A stretch of DNA of 38,278 nucleotides, taken from assembly GCA_030681035.1 (NCBI GenBank), contig JAUXUI010000143.1:1-38278 (forward strand), given 5' to 3'. Of the stretch, positions 15,709 through 23,382 are shown piece after piece. The notes under the pieces are model-generated. The model saw only the letters and a program-made list of their open reading frames with translations. It did no database searches and had not been told where the DNA came from. Each line of letters begins with the position of its first letter. Positions within the stretch are counted from its first letter, which is position 1. Made by a program: the position numbers and the translations under genes. Source of the DNA: Lysobacteraceae bacterium (lineage in GTDB: Bacteria > Pseudomonadota > Gammaproteobacteria > Xanthomonadales > Xanthomonadaceae).

Positions 15709-15955
15709 TGCCGTCGGGCAGGGCTACCGAGATATCCAGCACGTCGTTGTCGCCGTCCTTGATGATATCGACCTTGACCGCGTCGACATCAACGCTGACG
15801 TATTTGCGGATCACCTCAAGCAACTCGCGGCGCAGCAGCGGCAGGTAATCCGGGCCACCGCGAGTGCTGCGCTCCTGCGCGACGATGATGCGCAGGCGCT
15901 CCTTGGCGATGGATGCGGTGTTCTTCTTGGGCTTGAGGAAATCGAAAATGCTCAT
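15680..15955 (-). CDS. minE: Cell division topological specificity factor MinE
   Basis: This 91-residue protein stimulates MinD ATPase and drives Min oscillation, so that division occurs at midcell. The N-terminal [11 protein letters not shown] is the amphipathic membrane-targeting segment, and [16 protein letters not shown] is the MinD-contacting anti-MinCD helix. The C-terminal topological domain contains [18 protein letters not shown] and the [21 protein letters not shown] strands. It starts 3 bp after minD. The tail [11 protein letters not shown] overlaps the start of the next gene. Confidence 0.97.
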   Translation of the reverse strand: MSIFDFLKPKKNTASIAKERLRIIVAQERSTRGGPDYLPLLRRELLEVIRKYVSVDVDAVKVDIIKDGDNDVLDISVALPDGNDSAASTPR

Positions 15956-15958
15956 GGC

Positions 15959-16768
15959 TCAACCCCTGAACAGCTTCGAGAAGAAGCCCTTTTTGTTGGT
16001 TTCAGTGAAGCGCATCGGCCGGTCTTCGCCGAGCAGCCGCGCGACCGCATCCTCATAGGCCTGGCCGGCCTGCGATTCGGGATCGAGCACTACCGGCTCA
16101 CCCTTGTTCGAGGCGTTGAGCACGTCGCTGGATTCGGGGATCACGCCCAGCGCCTTGAGCCCGAGGATGTCCTCGACATCGGCGATCGACAGCATCTCGT
16201 TGGCTTCAACCCGGGTTGGGCTGTAGCGGGTAAGCAGCAAAAACTCCTGCACCCGCTCGCCACGCTCGGCGCGGCGGGTCTTGCTGGCGAGCAGGCCAAG
16301 GATGCGGTCGGAGTCGCGCACCGAGCTGACCTCCGGGTTGACCACCACGATGGCGCGATCAGCGAAGTACATCGCCAGAAACGCACCCTTTTCGATGCCG
16401 GCGGGCGAGTCGCAGACGATAAAGTCAAAGCCGTCCTCGCTCAGATCGGTGAGCACCTTCTCCACGCCTTCCTTGGTCAGTGCGTCCTTGTCGCGGGTTT
16501 GCGAGGCGGCCAGCACGAACAGGGTATCCAGCCGTTTGTCCTTGATCAGTGCCTGCTTGAGCGAGGCCTCGCCCTGGATCACATTTACAAAATCGTAAAC
16601 CACGCGGCGTTCGCAGCCCATAATCAGGTCGAGATTGCGCAGGCCGACATCGAAGTCGATAACCGCTACTTTTTTGCCCTTGCGCGCCAGGCCGCAGGCG
16701 ATGCTGGCGCTGGTGGTGGTCTTGCCGACACCACCCTTGCCCGATGTGACGACGATGATCTCAGTCAA
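15959..16768 (-). CDS. minD: Septum site-determining ATPase MinD
   Basis: This 269-residue ParA/MinD-family ATPase binds the membrane when ATP-loaded, recruits MinC and is released by MinE. The deviant Walker A motif GKGGVGKTT (10-18) has both the signature Lys11 and Lys16. IDFDVGLRNLDLIMG and FIVCDSPAGIEKGA are the switch regions. The C-terminal KKGFFSKLFRG is the amphipathic membrane-targeting sequence. The length is as in other gammaproteobacteria. It lies between minC (80 bp upstream) and minE (3 bp downstream). Confidence 0.98.
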   Translation of the reverse strand: MTEIIVVTSGKGGVGKTTTSASIACGLARKGKKVAVIDFDVGLRNLDLIMGCERRVVYDFVNVIQGEASLKQALIKDKRLDTLFVLAASQTRDKDALTKEGVEKVLTDLSEDGFDFIVCDSPAGIEKGAFLAMYFADRAIVVVNPEVSSVRDSDRILGLLASKTRRAERGERVQEFLLLTRYSPTRVEANEMLSIADVEDILGLKALGVIPESSDVLNASNKGEPVVLDPESQAGQAYEDAVARLLGEDRPMRFTETNKKGFFSKLFRG

Positions 16769-16848
16769 AATAGGTTCTCCATAAAGTTTGCGGCAAGTAG
16801 CCGGCTGAAATCAGTTGGGGTGATGCTACCGGAGAGTGCCTGCCAAAG

Positions 16849-17604
16849 CTAAACCAACTCCGCAATCTGGATGCGGCCATCTTCAAGCCAGACTTGCACC
16901 GGTTTGCCAGACAACTCGGGCGGAATCTCTTCGATCACCCGGTAATGGCCGGCAATCGCCACCAATTCGGCGCGAAACTCGCGGCAGAAAATGCGGGTAT
17001 TGGTATCGCCAAGGGCGCCCGCCAACGCACGGCCGCGCAGCGGCGCATAGGCATGGATCGAGCCATCGGCAATGACTTCCGCTCCGGCACCCACGGCCGC
17101 AGTGAGGATGAGGTCACGCCCTTGTGCATACACTTGCTGGCCCGAGCGCACCGGCTGGGTGTGGATCAGTCCTGGCGCGCTCGCTGCCGCAGCGACGGGC
17201 GTTGCAGGCTTTGTTGATGTTGCTGCGGCGCGCGTTGCGGGCTCGGCGGGTGCGGTTGTGGATTCATATTGCGCGCGGAACTTGGCCAATAACGGCAATG
17301 CCAACTCACTGGCCAATGCTTCAACCGTATCGGTGCCGTAGGCCAGCGCGACGGGCAATACGCCCGCTGCACGCAGCCCGGCTATCAATTGACGCACATC
17401 ATTGGCGTTCGGACAGGTGATCAAGCCACCGAAGTCGAGCACCACGGCGGCGCGTTCAAACAGTTTTGGCGCGCGCTTGACGCGCTCTCGCATTTCATCG
17501 ACCAGCGAGGCTATATCGAAGCTGCGGATGCGCAAGTTGGCGATGCCGACCTGGCCAATCTTGAGCTCACCCGCCTGTTCCAGAGAATTGGCTGCCACGG
17601 GCAC
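16849..17604 (-). CDS. minC: Septum site-determining protein MinC
   Basis: This 251-residue inhibitor of FtsZ polymerisation is recruited by MinD. The N-terminal FtsZ-binding domain spans about 1-105 (VLDFGGLITCPNANDVRQLI). An Ala/Pro/Thr-rich linker runs from about 113 to 145. The C-terminal MinD-binding beta-helix starts near 150 and carries the conserved RSGQQVYAQGRDLILTAAVGAGAEVIADGSIHAYAPLRGRALAG. The start codon is GTG at 17604, 1 bp past the stop of the upstream acetyltransferase gene, so the two are probably coupled. An alternative start further downstream would remove the first strands. Confidence 0.96.
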   Translation of the reverse strand: MPVAANSLEQAGELKIGQVGIANLRIRSFDIASLVDEMRERVKRAPKLFERAAVVLDFGGLITCPNANDVRQLIAGLRAAGVLPVALAYGTDTVEALASELALPLLAKFRAQYESTTAPAEPATRAAATSTKPATPVAAAASAPGLIHTQPVRSGQQVYAQGRDLILTAAVGAGAEVIADGSIHAYAPLRGRALAGALGDTNTRIFCREFRAELVAIAGHYRVIEEIPPELSGKPVQVWLEDGRIQIAELV

Positions 17605-17605
17605 C

Positions 17606-18214
17606 TCAGCTGCCGGTCGCCTGGCGGGTGGCGCCAGTGTGGTGGTGGCGCGCTGCCAGCCACGGCAGGTCAGGCAAGCGCGAGTGATCGCCGCTGTAAT
17701 AGGTTTGCTGCACCCAGGGCCAGCTACACAGCTCCTTGGTCAGCAACGAGACGCGCCGCTCAATTCCTGGCATCAGTTGCTGCCCGACTTCATTGAAGCC
17801 ATAGGTGCCATGAAACAACAGGGCGATATCGTTGCCTGGTTCCAGAAACACTTCACAGGCGATGCGCGGGCTGCGTACTTCGGCAAAGCTTTGCAAATCC
17901 GCGTAAAACATCCGGCCGAGGCCGGCGCCACGATGCCCTTTGGCAATTACGATGCGATCGATATACAAAAAATGCTCAAAGCGCTGCTTGAACCAGCGGA
18001 AGTTGGCACTGGCGTGCTCTGCGTCTTCGGTCAAGGCGATCAGAAAACCGGCCAAATTGCCATCGATCAGCCCGACCCGGAAATACGCCGCGCAATCAAA
18101 GAAAAAGCGCAGTTGCTCCCGGCTCATTGGCAGGATGCTTTTGCCGGCGGCATTATTGAGCGCCAGCACGGCGTCAAGCTCGTGCTCGGACACGTCGCGA
18201 ATATGAATCGACAT
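17606..18214 (-). CDS. GNAT-family N-acetyltransferase
   Basis: This 202-residue acetyl-CoA-dependent acyltransferase has motif A, the pyrophosphate-binding IVIAKGHRGAGLGRMFY (about 90-106), followed by ARSPRIACEVFLEPGNDIALLFHGTYGF (motif B, with the FHGTYGF helix). The N-terminus MSIHIRDVSEHELDAVLALNNAAGKSILPM matches a proteobacterial subgroup of predicted acetyltransferases. The substrate is unknown. It is the first gene of the minus-strand min cluster, 1 bp from minC, but a division role should not be assumed from position alone. The last 40 residues (His/Arg-rich) lie outside the fold. Confidence 0.88.
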   Translation of the reverse strand: MSIHIRDVSEHELDAVLALNNAAGKSILPMSREQLRFFFDCAAYFRVGLIDGNLAGFLIALTEDAEHASANFRWFKQRFEHFLYIDRIVIAKGHRGAGLGRMFYADLQSFAEVRSPRIACEVFLEPGNDIALLFHGTYGFNEVGQQLMPGIERRVSLLTKELCSWPWVQQTYYSGDHSRLPDLPWLAARHHHTGATRQATGS

Positions 18215-18334
18215 TCCTGACTTGCACTCCAGGGGATTTCGCGCACGCTTCGTGTGCTGCGACTGGCGGCAATTATGGCATGTGAACGGCGTGCCCGCAC
18301 CGGTTCGGGTCGCCGACCCATGACCTTTCTCCTG

Positions 18335-18362
18335 TTGCGGCAGGGGTTGCTGCGCCTATGAT
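18335..18362 (+). promoter_or_regulatory. Promoter of the histidine kinase gene, possibly leaderless
   Basis: TTGCGG (18335-18340), a 16-bp spacer and TATGAT (18357-18362) form a good sigma70-type promoter. Transcription would start about 7 nt after the -10, at or next to the A of the ATG at 18369. No ribosome site fits in CTATGATGGCAGC, which supports a leaderless mRNA. Confidence 0.5.
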
Positions 18363-18368
18363 GGCAGC

Positions 18369-19556
18369 ATGCTGAATCGTTTGAACCACACCCAATTGCT
18401 GCGTTATGCCGGATTGTTCACCTGGGCGGTGGTCGGTATTCCGCTGGTGCTCAGCTCCTGGTATTTCCCCGGCGAGAATGGCGATTCGACACTCAATACC
18501 AATATCAACCTGCGTTTGTGGGTGGCCTCTTACCTGGGCTTCGGCCTGAGCTACTGGCTGGTCACGCGTTCGCTCGGAATGCGTCACCCGCGCTGGTACG
18601 ACTATGGATTGCTGTTGTTTGCATCACTCAGCGCCATTGCGGTCAGCCACTCCAGCGGCAGTGGCCTGGGTGGCGTCCTGTTGCTGGTGGTTGCTGGTGT
18701 GTTGCCGTGGTTGTTGCCGCTGGGGGTCGCTGCAGCCTGGCTGGTGTTGCAGCACGTCGCGCTGGTGCCGGCGTTCACTGAAGGACAGGGCTTCTCGCTG
18801 CTGGAGGCAGCGCTGCAATCGGCGCTTTATGTCGGCTTTTCCAGTTTCGCGTTCGTTACCGGCCTGGTTGCCAAGCAACAGGCGCAGGCACGCGATGAAC
18901 AACGCCGGCTCAATTCGGAACTGCGCGCCACCCGTGCCCTGTTGGCCGAAAGCAGCCGTTTGAGCGAGCGCATGCGGATCTCTCGCGAGCTGCACGATCT
19001 GCTTGGCCATCACCTGACGGCATTGAGCCTGAATCTGGAAGTAGCCAGCCATGTTTCCAGTGGCAAGGCGCAAGAGCATGTACGCCAGGCTCACACCTTG
19101 GCCAAGTTGTTGCTGACCGACGTTCGTGAGGCGGTCAGCCAGTTGCGTGAGGATGGGCGGGTGGAGTTGGGCACCGCCATGCGCGCCCTGTGCGACGGCG
19201 TACCCGCGTTGATGATCGAGCTTGATCTGCCCGAGGATTTCGCGCTGGAAGACCCCGAGTGTGCGCACGTGCTGCTGCGTTGTGCGCAGGAAATCATAAC
19301 CAATACCGTACGCCACGCTGAAGCACGGCGGTTGAGCCTACGAATCTATCGGGCGGGTTCTGTGATCGTACTGCACGCCAAGGATGATGGGCGCGGTGCT
19401 GAAAAAGTCACCTCCGGCAACGGATTGCGCGGGATGCGCGAGCGTCTGGCCGCCGTTGGCGGCACAATGTTGTTATCAAGTGCGCGCGGCCACGGTTTCG
19501 CGCTGGAAGTTCACCTGCCTATGGAGCCTGCTCATGATTCGCGTTTGCCTGGTTGA
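18369..19556 (+). CDS. DesK-type sensor histidine kinase
   Basis: This 395-residue membrane sensor has about 5-6 transmembrane helices in residues 1-170. They are followed by a short coiled-coil linker (QARDEQRRLNSELRATRALLAESS), a HisKA_3 dimerisation domain with phospho-acceptor His209 in SRELHDLLGHHLTALSLNLE, and a HATPase_c domain. The latter has the N box ITNTVRHAEARRL and G motifs DDGRG and GNGLRGMRERL. HisKA_3 kinases pair with NarL-type regulators, as here: the downstream regulator starts 23 bp before this stop, in another frame. With no extracellular domain, the membrane helices themselves may sense lipid or envelope state, as in DesK. The stimulus is unknown. Confidence 0.93.
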   Translation: MLNRLNHTQLLRYAGLFTWAVVGIPLVLSSWYFPGENGDSTLNTNINLRLWVASYLGFGLSYWLVTRSLGMRHPRWYDYGLLLFASLSAIAVSHSSGSGLGGVLLLVVAGVLPWLLPLGVAAAWLVLQHVALVPAFTEGQGFSLLEAALQSALYVGFSSFAFVTGLVAKQQAQARDEQRRLNSELRATRALLAESSRLSERMRISRELHDLLGHHLTALSLNLEVASHVSSGKAQEHVRQAHTLAKLLLTDVREAVSQLREDGRVELGTAMRALCDGVPALMIELDLPEDFALEDPECAHVLLRCAQEIITNTVRHAEARRLSLRIYRAGSVIVLHAKDDGRGAEKVTSGNGLRGMRERLAAVGGTMLLSSARGHGFALEVHLPMEPAHDSRLPG

Positions 19557-20178
19557 TGACCAGACCCTGGTGCGCCAGGGCGTACGCTCACTATTGGCAC
19601 TGTCGGATGACATTATCGAAGTGGTGGGAGAAGCGGCCGATGGCCGTCAGGCACTGGATATGGTCGCCAACGTGCGGCCCGATGTGGTGCTGATGGACAT
19701 GCGCATGCCGGTGATGTCTGGATTGGAGGCATTGCAGGCGCTCGCACTGCGCGGCGACCTGCCACCGACCATCATCCTGACGACATTTGATGACGACCAA
19801 CTGGTGTTGGCCGGTATCAAGGCCGGTGCCCGCGGGTATCTGCTCAAGGATGTGTCGCTGGATCAGTTGGTCACTGCCATCAAGACGGTTGCGGAAGGGG
19901 GGTCGCTGGTGCAGCCGGCGATTACCCAGCGCCTGCTGTCGGGGCTGGAACACCTGCATAATGATTTTGTCAGCCTGGACAAGCCCGACCCCCTGACCGA
20001 GCGTGAAACCGAGATACTGCGCCTGATGGCTGGCGGGTTTTCCAACAAGGAGATTGCCAATTCTCTGCATGTTGCTGAAGGGACAGTGAAAAACCATGTT
20101 TCCAACATCTTGTCGAAACTGGGTGTGCGTGACCGTACGCGCGCGGTGCTCAAGGCATTCGAGCTGAAACTGGTGTGA
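19534..20178 (+). CDS. NarL/FixJ-family response regulator
   Basis: This 214-residue regulator is the phosphorylation partner of the upstream kinase. The receiver domain (1-120) has acidic pocket residues in VCLVDDQ, phospho-acceptor Asp55 (VVLMDMRMP), a switch Thr in ILTTFDDD and Lys105 in GYLLKDVS. The C-terminal LuxR-type helix-turn-helix (about 148-210) is LTERETEILRLMAGGFSNKEI with GTVKNHVSNILSKLGVRDR. The start at 19534 gives the canonical MIRVCLVDDQ N-terminus and lies inside the kinase gene; an upstream in-frame extension would add 50 non-conserved residues. Targets are not evident, though the exporter run from 21704 is near. Confidence 0.95.
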   Translation: MIRVCLVDDQTLVRQGVRSLLALSDDIIEVVGEAADGRQALDMVANVRPDVVLMDMRMPVMSGLEALQALALRGDLPPTIILTTFDDDQLVLAGIKAGARGYLLKDVSLDQLVTAIKTVAEGGSLVQPAITQRLLSGLEHLHNDFVSLDKPDPLTERETEILRLMAGGFSNKEIANSLHVAEGTVKNHVSNILSKLGVRDRTRAVLKAFELKLV

Positions 20179-20302
20179 TCGCGTTAAATTAGGGAGGCGT
20201 GCGGGAGGCTGTGCGTGCGCCTCGCCACCTGTTACGATTCCCCGTCCGGCCCGGCGACCGCGTGCGTCGATGGGCTGCCTGTCGCTCGTGGAGAGTTCTC
20301 GA

Positions 20303-21478
20303 ATGGTCCGTGTTTACGAATTTTTGCTTGCCATTGTCATTGTCGTGCTGGTGTTCGTGGTTTTTGGCGCAACGCTGCCCGATCACCGTATTCATGAAGA
20401 CAGCATTGAAACCAACCGCTCGCCGCGGATCGTGTTTGACGCGATGAACGGTTTCAAGCGTTTTTCTGATTGGAACGCATTGTATTTGCACGATCCACGG
20501 CTTCACGCCGAGGTCAGTGGCCCCGATTTTGGCGTCGGCGCACGGTTTGAGTACCGCTCGCGGCTGGACGATGTCGGTGCTGGCGCCTGGGATTTGGTAG
20601 ACAGCGATGAATCGGGCAAGGTGCGCAAGCTCCGTTTTGCAGTCGAAAATGATGCTTATGGCACCAACAAGTCGATGCGCTTCGAGATCGAGCGCAAGGG
20701 CAAAACCACCCAAGTCCGCCAACGCTACCGCGTGGATTACGGCTGGAACCTGTTCGGCCGTTATGCTGGCATGTACCTCGCACGCACCGTGGGCGATGAC
20801 ATGGACAAGGGGCTGAAGTCGCTGTCGGCAATGTTTGCCACCATCCCCAACATGGATTACAGCGGCATCACGATCGAATCCGTGCAGATTCCAGCGCAGG
20901 ACATCCTGTTCGTTCCGACATCCTCCGAGCGCAATATCAACGCGGTGGAAGCGGCGATGATCAACCAGCTCAAATGGTTGAAGCAGGTAATGGCCAAAAA
21001 CGACCTCGAACCGGCCGGCCCATACCGGCTGATCACCACCAACTTCGGTTCCGACACCTACGACTTCGATATCGCCTATCCGGTGCGCAAAAAAGGCACC
21101 GGCCCGGTCAAGGAGCCCACGGCTGATATCGCCGAACCAAACGCCGATGGCGAAGACGGTACCGAAGCAGTTGAAGACAGCGCTGAAGTTGATGTGCCTG
21201 GCGCGGAAGACCTGTTGGTTGTCACCGAGCCGCTGGATCCTGCCACCATCATCCTGGAAGGCGAGGTGCAGTTTGGCCGCAGTTATGAGGGGCGCGCGAT
21301 GAAGACCACCTACACCGGCAACCCGGCGGGCTTGCCCGTCGCACGCGACCAACTTCGCGCGTACGCATTGACGCATGGTGAAGCGGTGCAAGATCGTGCG
21401 TTTGAAGAGTATCTGAATGACATTGAAGACACCTCGGTTGAAGACACTTCGTTCAACGTCTATTGGCCGGTAAAATAA
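20303..21478 (+). CDS. Membrane-anchored SRPBCC / effector-binding domain protein
   Basis: This 391-residue protein has an N-terminal transmembrane helix (about 5-27, FLLAIVIVVLVFVVFGATLP). A START/polyketide-cyclase-like SRPBCC domain follows at about 35-180 (IVFDAMNGFKRFSDWNAL, GARFEYRSRLDDVGAGAWDLV, LFGRYAGMYLARTVGDDMDKGLKSL). Then comes a GyrI-like or AraC effector-binding-like domain at about 190-280. This domain is interrupted by an acidic low-complexity stretch (Asp/Glu-rich, about 275-315) before the strands GEVQFGRSYEGRAMKTTYTG. SRPBCC folds bind hydrophobic ligands, so an envelope lipid or small-molecule role is plausible but unproven. GGAGAG lies ahead of the ATG, and a terminator follows at 21487. 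Confidence 0.75.
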   Translation: MVRVYEFLLAIVIVVLVFVVFGATLPDHRIHEDSIETNRSPRIVFDAMNGFKRFSDWNALYLHDPRLHAEVSGPDFGVGARFEYRSRLDDVGAGAWDLVDSDESGKVRKLRFAVENDAYGTNKSMRFEIERKGKTTQVRQRYRVDYGWNLFGRYAGMYLARTVGDDMDKGLKSLSAMFATIPNMDYSGITIESVQIPAQDILFVPTSSERNINAVEAAMINQLKWLKQVMAKNDLEPAGPYRLITTNFGSDTYDFDIAYPVRKKGTGPVKEPTADIAEPNADGEDGTEAVEDSAEVDVPGAEDLLVVTEPLDPATIILEGEVQFGRSYEGRAMKTTYTGNPAGLPVARDQLRAYALTHGEAVQDRAFEEYLNDIEDTSVEDTSFNVYWPVK

Positions 21479-21486
21479 GTGTCACT

Positions 21487-21522
21487 GATGGCGGGCTGTC
21501 AGGCCCGTCATCAGGTGTTTTT
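21487..21522 (+). terminator. Rho-independent terminator
   Basis: GATGGCGGGC (21487-21496) pairs with GCCCGTCATC (21503-21512), a 10-bp stem with one G-T pair over a 6-nt loop. GTGTTTTTC follows. It separates the SRPBCC gene from the ABC exporter genes. The remaining stretch to 21703 holds a 7-bp hairpin GGGGCTG/CAGCCCC (21614-21640) and no gene. Confidence 0.75.
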
Positions 21523-21703
21523 CATGACAGCTCCGTTTTGCACGTGCCGGGGTTTGCAATGCTCACGCCGGCCCGCGCAGCAATCCGCGTCAGCGCGGTT
21601 GCACAGCGGCTCCGGGGCTGTTTCGGTCAAAATCAGCCCCAAGGCAAGCAACGCCACTCGCATTTCCGCGATGTGATGGCGTTTGTGTCAAGGATGCATG
21701 GCG

Positions 21704-22642
21704 ATGATCCAAACCACGGCATTGAGCAAGCGTTACGGCGATCACCTTGTCGTGGACGAAGTGAGCTTTACCGTCCAACCGGGTGAAGTGCTCGGGTTTC
21801 TCGGCCCCAACGGGGCTGGAAAATCGACCACCATGAAAATGATTGCGGGCTTTGTCAGCCCCAGTAACGGCACGGCTACCATCTGTGGTCACGATGTGCA
21901 GATGCAGATGCAGACGCTGGCCGCACGCCAAGTGCTGGGTTATTTGCCGGAAGGCGCGCCCAGCTATGGCGAAATGACGGTATGGGCGTTCTTGCAGTTT
22001 ATTGCCGACGTACGCGGCTTGTCAGGCGCACGCCGTCGCGAGCGGCTGGACCATGTGATCGGCCGCTTGTCTTTGCAAGGTGTCTTGCAACAAACGATCG
22101 ATACTTTGTCCAAAGGGTTTCGTCGCAGGGTGGGCCTGGGTGCGGCAATCGTGCATGATCCGCCGGTGCTGGTGCTCGATGAGCCCACCGACGGCCTCGA
22201 TCCGAACCAGAAGCACGAAGTGCGTGGTTTGATTCGTGAGATGTCGCCGGGCCGCACGATCCTGATTTCCACCCATATTCTTGAAGAAGTGCCGTCGGTG
22301 TGTACGCGCGCGATCATCATCGCCGCCGGCAAGGTATTGGCTGACGCGACGCCAGCGGATTTGCTGGCGCGCTCACGCTACGCCGGTGCGCTGTCGGTAC
22401 GCGCTGCCGATACCGTGGCGGCTCGTTCGGCGCTGGAAGGGGTTGTCGGCGTGGCCGGATTGGAAAGCGACCCAGTGGATGGGCGGATGATCGTGCTGGC
22501 TACGCCAGGGCATGATTTGTTCGCGGTCGTTTCAGCACGGTTGCAAGAGCGCGGCGTCGCCTTTGCGCAGTTGCAGGTCGAGCCGGCACGCCTTGAGGAC
22601 GTGTTCCGCACCATTACCCAATCCACCACGGTGTCGCCATGA
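21704..22642 (+). CDS. ABC transporter ATP-binding protein, GldA-like
   Basis: This 312-residue ATPase of an ABC-2 type exporter has Walker A GPNGAGKSTTMKM, Q-loop region YLPEGAPSYGEMTV, signature LSKGFRRRVGLG, Walker B VLVLDEPTDGLDPNQKHE and the H-loop ISTHILEE. The last 80 residues form an accessory domain common to GldA/CcmA-like ATPases. The ATG at 21704 is 9 nt from AAGGA; the ATG at 21698 is too close to it. Its stop overlaps the permease start (ATGA). Together with the permease, GldG-like and DUF4340 genes it forms a Gld-like exporter complex. In Bacteroidetes such proteins are tied to gliding, but in gammaproteobacteria the cargo is unknown. Confidence 0.94.
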   Translation: MIQTTALSKRYGDHLVVDEVSFTVQPGEVLGFLGPNGAGKSTTMKMIAGFVSPSNGTATICGHDVQMQMQTLAARQVLGYLPEGAPSYGEMTVWAFLQFIADVRGLSGARRRERLDHVIGRLSLQGVLQQTIDTLSKGFRRRVGLGAAIVHDPPVLVLDEPTDGLDPNQKHEVRGLIREMSPGRTILISTHILEEVPSVCTRAIIIAAGKVLADATPADLLARSRYAGALSVRAADTVAARSALEGVVGVAGLESDPVDGRMIVLATPGHDLFAVVSARLQERGVAFAQLQVEPARLEDVFRTITQSTTVSP

Positions 22643-23373
22643 GTACAACGATCACCGTCTTCCGGCGCGAATTGGCGAGCTATTTCGCCACTCCGGTTGC
22701 CTATGTCTTTATCGTGATCTTCCTGCTGTTGGCCGGGATGTTGACGTTCTATCTGGGTGGCCTTTACGAGCGCGGTCAGGCAGATTTACAGCCGTTCTTT
22801 TTGCTGCATCCGGTGTTGTATCTGTTTCTGGTGCCGGCCGTATCCATGCGGCTGTGGGCTGAAGAGCGTCGCACCGGCACGATCGAATTGCTGCTTACCT
22901 TGCCAGTGACGCTGTGGCAAGCGGTGCTGGGCAAGTTTCTCGCAGCATGGGCTTTTGTTCTACTCGCGCTGGCGCTCACTTTCCCGGTGTGGTTGACCGT
23001 CAATTACCTGGGTTCCCCGGATAATGGCGTCATCCTCGCCGGCTATGTGGGTAGCGCGCTCATGGCCGGCGCATTTCTCGCCGTGGGTGGCTGCCTCTCG
23101 GCGGCAACCCGCAGTCAGGTGATCGCATTCATACTTTCGGTTGTGGTCTGTTTTGGCCTGTTGTTCACCGGTTATCCAGTGGTGCTCGATTTTGTCCGTT
23201 CATGGCTGCCAGCGGTGCTGGTTGATGCGGTTGCCCAACTCAGCTTTCTCACCCACTTTCAGGCCATCGCCAAGGGCGTGCTGGAATTGCGCGATATGGT
23301 GTTTTTTCTGCTGGTCATCGCGGCTTGGCTGTATGCAACCGTGTTGGTGATCAACATGAAAAAAGCTGATTGA
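22639..23373 (+). CDS. ABC-2 type permease, GldF-like
   Basis: This 244-residue integral membrane protein has six predicted helices. The N-terminal FRRELASYFATPVAYVFIVIF motif, the LRLWAEERRTGTIELLLTLPV-type loop (here MRLWAEERRTGTIELLLTLP) and the following helices are typical of GldF/ABC-2 permeases that dimerise with one ATPase. It overlaps the ATPase gene by 4 bp and is followed 9 bp later by the GldG-like gene, so expression is tightly coupled. The C-terminal helix ends with INMKKAD. Confidence 0.93.
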   Translation: MSTTITVFRRELASYFATPVAYVFIVIFLLLAGMLTFYLGGLYERGQADLQPFFLLHPVLYLFLVPAVSMRLWAEERRTGTIELLLTLPVTLWQAVLGKFLAAWAFVLLALALTFPVWLTVNYLGSPDNGVILAGYVGSALMAGAFLAVGGCLSAATRSQVIAFILSVVVCFGLLFTGYPVVLDFVRSWLPAVLVDAVAQLSFLTHFQAIAKGVLELRDMVFFLLVIAAWLYATVLVINMKKAD

Positions 23374-23382
23374 GGATTGCCG

